DNA of 10,055 nt from an uncultured Pseudomonadota bacterium (GTDB lineage: Bacteria; Myxococcota; UBA796). The stretch covers positions 1-10,055 of the forward strand of contig CAJWHX010000093.1 of NCBI GenBank assembly GCA_913040875.1. The letters run 5' to 3'. Shown here one piece after another: positions 1 through 5,369 of the stretch. Position 1 is the first letter of the stretch; each line of letters starts with the position of its first letter. The translations under genes and the position numbers were made by a program. The notes beneath the pieces are model-generated. The model did no database searches and was not told the DNA's origin. It worked only from the letters and a program-made list of their open reading frames with translations.

Positions 1-1
1 A

Positions 2-61
2 GATTGTCGTACCCAAGAAGCTGGTCAATTTGGTTATCAAGCCGGCGAAGGGCTGATTTAA
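2..61 (+). CDS. Possible 3' end of an upstream gene
   Basis: Frame 2 is open from the window edge to a TAA at 59-61 and reads DCRTQEAGQFGYQAGEGLI. Its codons (ggt, gaa, caa, gat) resemble those of the genes further right. Only 19 residues are visible, so no family can be assigned. Frame 3 is also open to a TGA at 54-56 (ending VNLVIKPAKG), so the frame choice is uncertain. The next gene has its own promoter, which suggests that this gene, if real, ends a separate transcript. Confidence 0.35.
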   Translation, partial: DCRTQEAGQFGYQAGEGLI

Positions 62-91
62 AAGGGAAGTTGCATAAAAATAAATATTGAC

Positions 92-120
92 TTGTCAATA
101 GAATACGCTTTCAGTATACT
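92..120 (+). promoter_or_regulatory. Sigma-70-type promoter for the SUKH/HEAT gene
   Basis: A -35 box TTGTCA at 92-97 and a -10 box TATACT at 115-120 each match the consensus in 5 of 6 positions and are separated by exactly 17 nt. Transcription would begin near 126-128, about 25 nt before the GTG at 153. This placement argues against the longer start at 123, which would lie upstream of the transcript. An overlapping TTGACT at 87-92 would give a 22-nt spacer and is a worse fit. Confidence 0.6.
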
Positions 121-142
121 GTGTGGGTACCCCATCCATTCC

Positions 143-146
143 GGAG
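143..146 (+). promoter_or_regulatory. Ribosome binding site that sets the start at 153
   Basis: GGAG at 143-146 lies 6 nt before GTG at 153-155. The in-frame GTG at 123 has no purine-rich sequence at the proper distance. Promoter and ribosome binding site therefore both favour 153. Confidence 0.6.
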
Positions 147-152
147 TTCTGT

Positions 153-3098
153 GTGTCTTCACTTCCGTCTTCTTCCCTTAATTTACCGATTTCAGAGATC
201 TACCCCATTCTCGGTCGTTTTCAGCAGCATGTCCATCATTTGGAGCCAGGAGTGGAACCCCAACGTTTTGCCGAGCGTGAAATTACCCTCCAATCTGGTA
301 TACCTGATGATCTACGACAGTTTCTGTTGAATCACAATGGAGCGGTTCTTTTTGATGGGGATTTGTGCATCCGATCGATCAACGCTCTCAGCATTGCGGC
401 CGCCAATCATCCCGAAGTCGTTTGTTTTGCACAGATGAATGTCTTGCACAATCCTTTGGCTTTGGATTCGGTTCGGACAGAACTATGGGCATATATTATC
501 GATGCAAATGGTAAAGGGTGCTATGGAATATGGGCAGATGGACAATTTACACCCTTCTATAACAGCTTTCAAGATTGGTTGTTGTCGAATGTCCAGCTGC
601 TTGTTGATGGAACGTTTCCAAGTGCCTTCTCCAAACGGCGAGCTTTGACCAGCAGTCCTATTTTCTTTGATGCGACCCATATTGAAGGTTGGATAAACAA
701 TGAGGATTATGGTCGTGCAAGCGAAGTGTTGGGTGAATTGTTGCAAGTATTTCCAACCCCAAAAAGTTGGATCCATTATGCAACATGTTTACAGAAACTC
801 GAACGGCCTGGCTGGGAGAATGCTCTTCTGGAAGCCATTCGGAATCTTCATTTCCCCTTGTCCTACGCGGGAGCAGTTCCTGATGATCATGACTGGATAT
901 TCCATATTGTAGATGCAGTCCCAGTATTGAGAAGTTCGATTGAAGAACTACTGGAACGATTGTGGTTGGAAGAGATGTCACTCTTGCAAGAGTATTTGTC
1001 CATTCATGATTTGTACAATCTGGAGTCTGTGGCATTGTTGCTCTGTCATACGACGACACGTCCATCGTTTAAATTTTCGGAGATGATGGACCAGTTTTCA
1101 AAATGGAATGCTCAGTTTGTCCCAGCTCGGTTGATTTTGAAACAAATAGATGTGCACACTGAACGAGATCAACATGATGTAGCAGAAACTCTTATTTTTG
1201 CATTGATGCGGCGAGATAATCGATTTGAATCAGAGTGTTTGCTGCGCTTGGCCCGTATTGTTGTGGCGAGACATGAGCCATGGGGTCTGCACATTTTGTT
1301 TGAATTGTTGGATGCAAAACCCGCTGAAGACGTTGAAGTCGAGGCATGGCTCCTCGCGACGCAATATTGCTTGGACAATGAACACTTTGAACAAGCTCGA
1401 AGTTTTTTGGCGAAGATTGAGGTTCAGTATGACCTCGAACAACAGAATGCTTTCAGCGGTTGGTATTGGCAATGTCAAGCCGTTCTCTTTCATCATGAAC
1501 AACGGTTGGGAGAGGCCGGACGGGCATTTCTTAAAGCAAAACGTCAAACACCAGAGTCTGAGATTGTTCGTATGGGCTTAATTTTATCGGATGAGGCGTT
1601 GCTATATCAGACTCTTCAAGAGCCAAAGACGGCCCATGTTCGATATGAGTCTGCAATGAGACACTTTTCGCATGTGAATGCTTCTCTTCGAATGGCCGAG
1701 ACTTTACTTGGCTGGGCACGATTGAGCGGATCGCAACAGCATTTTCAGCAGGCGGCGACATTGTTTCAACAAGTCGGATTTGCCAGTGGTCTTTCAGTGG
1801 TGGAAAAGCATTTGTCCGGTCGAAAAAATACGTGGACTTGGTATCTAGAAACCACCAAAGAATTGGTTCAGCGTTGGGTTCAATACCGACGTGCTCAAGG
1901 ACGTGGGGTTCGTCAAGAAGCAGACAATCCAGAGCGTCGTATATACGGATTGAAAATGGCTGTTTCAGATAGCCCAACTGCGATTGTAGACGGACTTCGA
2001 ACTCAGGTATACGCTGCGAGAACGATTATTGAGCGCGATTTGGTCACCCCCTCTCATGATCAGTATGCCTATTTTGTTGCCGGAATTGAATTGCTCTTGG
2101 CACATCCTTCAATCGAGGCTCACGATGCCATCCTCGAATTTGTTCGCTCAACAAAGATGAATACAGTTGCGATAGAGGCTTTGGTCCACTGCTTGTCTCG
2201 AACTCGGAATGCATCGGTGATTGGATCGTTGCAGCAATTGTTGACTCCCCAAGAATCTGTATCTACTCATTGGATAGCCACACAGGTGCTTGGAGAGAGA
2301 CGCGAAACCACTGCGATTCAGTCTATTGTTCAGTTGCTTGACATCACAGAGGAACTGGTTGTACAACAGTCTTGTTTAATCGCTTTGGGCCGATTGGGAG
2401 ATGACAGTGTCATTCCAATTCTAGATGCGTATGGAGATATTCCACACCTGATGGAACATTGGGCGACCGCTCTGTTGTTGTTGGGTGATGATATAGCGGT
2501 GCATCAGTTGGCAGGTCAGTTATCAGAAGGCAAATTGGGTCTGCAAAGTATATTGGGTCATTTGGTTGGTCGGTATGGTGGTACAACCAATCTGCTACTC
2601 TTGAAGCGCTTGGGGAATTCTGATCTTCCTGTCAATTTGTCTGCCATTCATGGATTGGGATATCTTGGTGACTCTAGGGCATTGCCGATTTTGGTGGAGA
2701 TGACGGGATTGCGAGATCGCAATAAAGCGACGGCTGCGAGTTATGCTCTAGAGTTGATCACAGGACACCACGAAAATACTGAGGAGTATCTCCTACGTGC
2801 ACGGTGGCAAAGCTGGCTTGAAGAGCACAACAAGTGGGTTCCAAATGTTCGCTATCGAAATGGTCGACCGATGAGTCCATCCCAACTGATTGAAGATTTG
2901 GAGCATGATGATCGTTTGGTGCGCTCATCTGCATACGATGAATTGGTGATCACAACTGGCGTCCATTTGGCATTTGACGTTGATGGATCTTGGCGAACTC
3001 AGAAAGCCCAAATAGCGGCATGGAAATCCTGGTGGAAAGAGCATCAGTCGACGTATCCAATCGGTCGATGGGTGTTGCACGGGACGCCGTACTGCTAA
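153..3098 (+). CDS. SUKH (SMI1/KNR4-like) domain protein with TPR-like and HEAT-like repeats
   Basis: 981 residues from GTG 153; the frame is open ten residues further, to GTG 123. Residues about 45-150 look like a SUKH domain: IPDDLRQFLLNHNG near 50-63, then an aromatic stretch ending GKGCYGIW and YNSFQDWL near 120-143, a typical SUKH pattern. Residues about 180-550 are helical and TPR-like (for example HFEQARSFLAKIE). Residues about 620-870 contain HEAT-type helix pairs (CLIALGRLGDDSVIPIL, AIHGLGYLGDSRALPIL). The tail is Trp-rich (RWQSWLEEH, IAAWKSWWKEH). No signal peptide or membrane segment is visible, so it is probably cytoplasmic. SUKH domains are known as immunity proteins of polymorphic toxins and in other intracellular roles. 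The tail recalls HEAT proteins found near type VI secretion genes in proteobacteria, but nothing else here confirms that link. The stop codon lies in the outer arm of element A. The domain call is good; the function is unknown. Confidence 0.85.
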   Translation: MSSLPSSSLNLPISEIYPILGRFQQHVHHLEPGVEPQRFAEREITLQSGIPDDLRQFLLNHNGAVLFDGDLCIRSINALSIAAANHPEVVCFAQMNVLHNPLALDSVRTELWAYIIDANGKGCYGIWADGQFTPFYNSFQDWLLSNVQLLVDGTFPSAFSKRRALTSSPIFFDATHIEGWINNEDYGRASEVLGELLQVFPTPKSWIHYATCLQKLERPGWENALLEAIRNLHFPLSYAGAVPDDHDWIFHIVDAVPVLRSSIEELLERLWLEEMSLLQEYLSIHDLYNLESVALLLCHTTTRPSFKFSEMMDQFSKWNAQFVPARLILKQIDVHTERDQHDVAETLIFALMRRDNRFESECLLRLARIVVARHEPWGLHILFELLDAKPAEDVEVEAWLLATQYCLDNEHFEQARSFLAKIEVQYDLEQQNAFSGWYWQCQAVLFHHEQRLGEAGRAFLKAKRQTPESEIVRMGLILSDEALLYQTLQEPKTAHVRYESAMRHFSHVNASLRMAETLLGWARLSGSQQHFQQAATLFQQVGFASGLSVVEKHLSGRKNTWTWYLETTKELVQRWVQYRRAQGRGVRQEADNPERRIYGLKMAVSDSPTAIVDGLRTQVYAARTIIERDLVTPSHDQYAYFVAGIELLLAHPSIEAHDAILEFVRSTKMNTVAIEALVHCLSRTRNASVIGSLQQLLTPQESVSTHWIATQVLGERRETTAIQSIVQLLDITEELVVQQSCLIALGRLGDDSVIPILDAYGDIPHLMEHWATALLLLGDDIAVHQLAGQLSEGKLGLQSILGHLVGRYGGTTNLLLLKRLGNSDLPVNLSAIHGLGYLGDSRALPILVEMTGLRDRNKATAASYALELITGHHENTEEYLLRARWQSWLEEHNKWVPNVRYRNGRPMSPSQLIEDLEHDDRLVRSSAYDELVITTGVHLAFDVDGSWRTQKAQIAAWKSWWKEHQSTYPIGRWVLHGTPYC

Positions 3099-3100
3099 TT

Positions 3101-3124
3101 CTAAAAGTTGATCTAAAAGTTGAT
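3101..3124 (+). repeat. Perfect 12-bp tandem duplication in the left arm of element A
   Basis: CTAAAAGTTGAT occurs at 3101-3112 and again at 3113-3124 without mismatch. Only one copy has a partner in the right arm (TCAACTTT at 3230-3237), so the second copy looks like a slippage duplication. Confidence 0.85.
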
Positions 3125-3179
3125 GTGCGGTCTGCAGTGACAAGACTTTCCTTGTTTATCAAAGTTCGGGTACAGAAGT

Positions 3180-3241
3180 ACACCTCACTTTGATATCCTA
3201 CGGAGATTCTTGCCTCTTCAGATCCACTCTCAACTTTGAAA
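3180..3241 (+). repeat. Direct repeat, copy 1 (right arm of element A)
   Basis: This 62-nt stretch runs from the edge of the apex to the end of the right arm. It is repeated 162 nt downstream at 3342-3403 with 58 of 62 positions identical; the four differences lie between offsets 20 and 37. Confidence 0.9.
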
Positions 3242-3341
3242 TTGGGTTTGTTTGTGTTTTGATGGTGTGTAGTTGGGGGCATTCGGTAACTTGATATTGT
3301 CTAGTGTTTCGATGGCTTACTTGAATTAGCCATTTGTTTTC

Positions 3342-3403
3342 ACACCTCACTTTGATATCCTTCGGAACTTCTTGCCCCTTCAGATCCACTCTCAACTTTG
3401 AAA
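3342..3403 (+). repeat. Direct repeat, copy 2 (isolated right arm of element A)
   Basis: This copy matches 3180-3241 at 58 of 62 positions but lacks the GTACAGAAGT apex. The sequence before it shows only weak complementarity, so the left half is missing or strongly diverged. It looks like a partial duplication of element A or the remnant of a second element. Confidence 0.9.
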
Positions 3404-3731
3404 CGGGGAAGTGGTCGTTGGTCTTAAGATGATTTGGGTGTGGTTTTGATTTGTGTGGGCTGGTTGATGGAGCAGTTTGTTTTTTGGATGATGGATTCAC
3501 AGGGTGGTGTGTAGAATTCTATCGGTTCGGATGAAAGGGGTTGTATTGTTTGTGGCTTGATATTTGTACTTTTTAGGATGTGAGTGTTGGTTTTTCTTGT
3601 TCCTGCGGTCATTTGTTTACCTGAGTGAACAGATATAGTATGTGTGTTTTTTAGGTTACGAGCATATATTGCTGATTGAGGTCTGTAATAATGCTGTGGA
3701 AAATGAACAGTAAATTGTTATAGGGTACGGA
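3404..3731. other. Gene-free G/T-rich spacer
   Basis: The plus strand is strikingly rich in G and T and poor in C from about 3240 to 3660. No credible gene is visible: the minus-strand frames open here encode only low-complexity Lys/Thr/Pro/Gln peptides. A small hairpin (GTTTAC/GTGAAC with one G-T pair) lies near 3615-3630. AGGG at 3722-3725 serves the next gene. A TAATAAT at 3686-3692 could be a -10 box, but no convincing -35 box sits at the right distance. Confidence 0.5.
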
Positions 3732-4037
3732 ATGAAAAACTTTAAAGAAAGATGGAACATAGATTCCAACCTGCAACTCACTATTATTATAATCGTGTTT
3801 GCAATCACTGGTTCTTCCAGTGTAAAGCTATCAACCCCTTTGATTGAGTTTATTGGACTCTCCACGGAAACAACAAACTGGCTGGTCTATTGGACATTGA
3901 ATGTATTGATCACTTTCGGCTTGTATCAAGTCTTGTTGATCACATTCGGGACGTTATTTGGTCAGTTCAAATTTTTCTGGAGTTTTGAGAAGAAAATGCT
4001 TTCAAGGTTTGGGATACATCTGGGAGACAATGAGTAG
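3732..4037 (+). CDS. Small two-helix membrane protein resembling DUF6787
   Basis: 101 residues from ATG 3732, with AGGG at 3722-3725 six nt upstream. The order is a charged N-terminus (KNFKERWNI), a first hydrophobic helix at about residues 16-34, a short polar loop, a second helix at about 49-74, then GQFKFFWSFEKKMLSRFGI. The N-terminal K-RW-N motif, the GS after helix 1 and the closing GQF-FF---KK---RFG motif match my memory of DUF6787, a small uncharacterised membrane protein family common in Bacteroidota. It probably sits in the inner membrane with both ends in the cytoplasm. A pentapeptide-repeat gene follows 154 nt later on the same strand. No biochemical role can be inferred. I am fairly sure this is a real gene and moderately sure of the family. 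Confidence 0.75.
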   Translation: MKNFKERWNIDSNLQLTIIIIVFAITGSSSVKLSTPLIEFIGLSTETTNWLVYWTLNVLITFGLYQVLLITFGTLFGQFKFFWSFEKKMLSRFGIHLGDNE

Positions 4038-4191
4038 CATTCTTTGAACGCAGTTGTCGCTAATCAGAGTTGATTGTACAGTCCTTGGTGTTGATTCGTG
4101 GTGGTTTCTCCAGTAAACTGGCGAGAGTTGAGGGGTTGGTCAATATTGTGATACATTGGTTCGATATCAATGTCTTAGATAAGGATTTGAC

Positions 4192-4974
4192 ATGAGCAAA
4201 GATTTCAGTGGGCAAGATTTAAGTTTCAGTGATTTCATAGGACATGATTTACAGGGCGCTAATTTACTTGGAACAACGCTATGGCAGACAAAACTATCCA
4301 AAGCCAATTTGAGTAGAGCAAATCTCGAAGGAGCCACTTTATGGCATGCTAATCTCGAAGGAGCCATTCTAGATGGAGCGAATCTTACCAATACAAATTT
4401 AAAAGGTACAAATCTAGAATGTGCCAATTTAAGTAAAGCCAATCTGAGTAGAGCGAATCTCGAAAGGGTAAAGTTGATGCGGGCAAAACTCGAAGATGCA
4501 AATTTAGAAGAAGCGAATCTATTCTTGGCAGAGTTAAAAGAAGCGAACTTACAAAGGGTAAATCTCGAAAATGCAAATCTAAACGGAACAAGTCTAAGAG
4601 CGGCGAATTTAGAGGGGGCTAATCTAAAGAAGGCAAAAGGTGGACGTGATGTATCTACAATTACAGACTTAGAAGGTGCAAATTTAAGTGTCTCTAATCT
4701 AGAAGGTTCAGATTTAGCATGGAGTTCTTTTAAAGACGCCAATCTGAGAAATGCCAATCTGAGAAATGCCAATTTAAGCCATGCAGATTTATTAAATGCC
4801 AATCTACGGGGTGCAAATCTGCAAGGTACTGATCTCAGTCAAGCAAGATTACATAAAACCATTTTAGAAGAAGCAAAATATGATTGTAAAACGAAATGGC
4901 CAAATCAATTCATATTTTTGAAATTCAATCCAACAAAAAAGGGTGCGATTTTAGTAGAGGACAAAGACCAATAA
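4192..4974 (+). CDS. Pentapeptide-repeat protein
   Basis: 260 residues from ATG 4192, with AAGGA at 4181-4185 six nt upstream. Leu or Phe occupies almost every fifth residue from 5 to 225, usually as A(N/D)LXX, giving about 45 pentapeptides. This predicts a right-handed quadrilateral beta-helix of roughly eleven coils. Two pentapeptides at residues 146-155 (KKAKGGRDVS) lack the central Leu but keep the five-residue register, suggesting a loop on one face. The end (LEEAKYDCKTKWPNQF, 225-240) is the usual capping motif, followed by a Lys-rich tail. There is no signal peptide, so it is probably cytoplasmic. Recent repeat growth is visible in DNA: 4741-4755 and 4756-4770 are identical. The gene is more A-rich than its neighbours, partly because of the repeat. 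Some family members mimic DNA and bind gyrase, but nothing here assigns that role. Confidence 0.92.
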   Translation: MSKDFSGQDLSFSDFIGHDLQGANLLGTTLWQTKLSKANLSRANLEGATLWHANLEGAILDGANLTNTNLKGTNLECANLSKANLSRANLERVKLMRAKLEDANLEEANLFLAELKEANLQRVNLENANLNGTSLRAANLEGANLKKAKGGRDVSTITDLEGANLSVSNLEGSDLAWSSFKDANLRNANLRNANLSHADLLNANLRGANLQGTDLSQARLHKTILEEAKYDCKTKWPNQFIFLKFNPTKKGAILVEDKDQ

Positions 4975-5104
4975 ACCTCTAAAAAGTCATCCTAAATGCC
5001 CTCAAATGACATATCGACGATATACATTTCAATCTTTCAACATCACTTATGAGAGTGCATCCAAGACTGAATTAATATTCAACAACTCAAAAAAAATCCC
5101 CAAA

Positions 5105-5128
5105 CAGAAGTCTAAAATTGTTCGAGTA
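5105..5128 (-). repeat. Partial second copy of the outer right arm of element B
   Basis: This 24-nt segment matches 5229-5252 at 22 of 24 positions (gt in place of cc). The matching segment covers the outer edge of the right arm of element B plus the bases just beyond it. The spacing is 124 nt. This parallels element A, whose right arm is also repeated downstream. Confidence 0.8.
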
Positions 5129-5148
5129 GACGATATCGAATAAATCTG

Positions 5149-5174
5149 TCAGTTGACGAAGTGCGTACAACTGA
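5149..5174. repeat. Small perfect inverted repeat
   Basis: TCAGTTG at 5149-5155 is complementary to CAACTGA at 5168-5174, a 7-bp stem with a 12-nt loop. No T run follows on either strand. Its role is unknown. Confidence 0.6.
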
Positions 5175-5244
5175 AGACGAACCCATAAACGAAACAAATT
5201 ACGCTCCCCAAGAACAAGCCAACAAAAACAGAACCCTAAAATTG

Positions 5245-5369
5245 TTCGAGTAACGTAGGGCGAATCGATTCAAAGGATATTGAGATTTCAATCGAAGGAG
5301 GTGTACTTCTGTACCCGACTGAGGTTGGAAACCAATAACCAAAGAAGCGAACGCCCTACGTTACTCGAA
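5245..5369 (-). repeat. Hairpin element B: long palindrome at the 3' end of the lipoprotein gene
   Basis: The outer arms are an 18-bp perfect inverted repeat, 5245-5262 with 5352-5369. Inner pairing is imperfect: 5275-5282 with 5333-5340 matches 7 of 8, and the GATTTCAA at 5284-5291 pairs with 5325-5333 with a bulge and a wobble. The apex at 5298-5317 is the exact reverse complement of the 20-nt apex of element A, and lies almost at the centre. Read on the minus strand, in the sense of the lipoprotein gene, the apex has the same orientation relative to its upstream gene as in element A. The gene's last two codons and its TAA (5361-5363) lie in the outer arm. No flanking target duplication is visible. 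Confidence 0.78.

Larger units (their letters stand above)
3097..3243 (+). repeat. Hairpin element A: long imperfect palindrome at the 3' end of the SUKH/HEAT gene
   Basis: The two halves pair around a 20-nt apex, CGGGTACAGAAGTACACCTC, at 3167-3186. Paired blocks going outward are 3157-3165 with 3187-3195 (9 of 9), 3141-3145 with 3208-3212, 3131-3134 with 3219-3222, 3116-3123 with 3230-3237 (8 of 8), and 3097-3100 with 3240-3243. Mismatches and small gaps lie between them. The left arm is lengthened by the 12-nt tandem duplication at 3101-3124. The apex itself can form GTAC/GTAC closed by an AGAA loop and extended by GG/CC across a bulged A. The gene's TAA (3096-3098) overlaps the base. The same apex recurs in element B. 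The element may be a 3'-UTR RNA structure or a palindromic repeat family. Confidence 0.75.
4975..5244. other. Gene-free A/C-rich spacer
   Basis: The plus strand is rich in A and C and poor in G, the mirror image of the 3240-3660 spacer. There is no credible gene. It contains a palindrome ATATCG-A-CGATAT at 5011-5023, an A8 run at 5089-5096 (a T run in the minus sense), and a TTCGA/TCGAA inverted pair at 5121-5140. No intrinsic terminator with an adjoining hairpin and T run was found for the pentapeptide gene. Confidence 0.5.

Noticed and set aside
123..125. GTG 123 as start of the SUKH/HEAT gene
   Set aside because: It lies upstream of the transcript start predicted from the promoter at 92-120 and has no ribosome binding site. 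GTG 153 has both.
3180..3403. CRISPR array
   Set aside because: There are only two 62-nt copies with four mismatches, a 100-nt gap and one copy forming part of a hairpin. There are no regular short repeats or spacers.
3198..3612. Two minus-strand open frames across the G/T-rich spacer
   Set aside because: They encode Lys/Thr/Pro/Gln-rich low-complexity peptides that follow from strand composition. The recurring KLRVDLK peptide is only the duplicated right arm of element A in translation. No convincing ribosome binding site was seen.
4167..4802. Long open frame antisense to the pentapeptide gene
   Set aside because: It is an artefact of the 15-nt coding repeat, which keeps the opposite strand free of stops. 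The product is a low-complexity LxRFAxx-like repeat with no independent support.
5089..5140. Intrinsic terminator for the lipoprotein operon
   Set aside because: The minus strand has a T8 run here, but the nearest inverted repeat (5121-5140) has 5-bp arms and lies 24 nt before it. That spacing does not fit an intrinsic terminator.
3097..5369. Integron attC sites as an explanation for the hairpins at gene ends
   Set aside because: attC sites conserve their outer ends (RYYYAAC and GTTRRRY) and vary in the middle. Here the middle is conserved and the ends vary, the two copies are inverted rather than in the same direction, and no integrase is visible.
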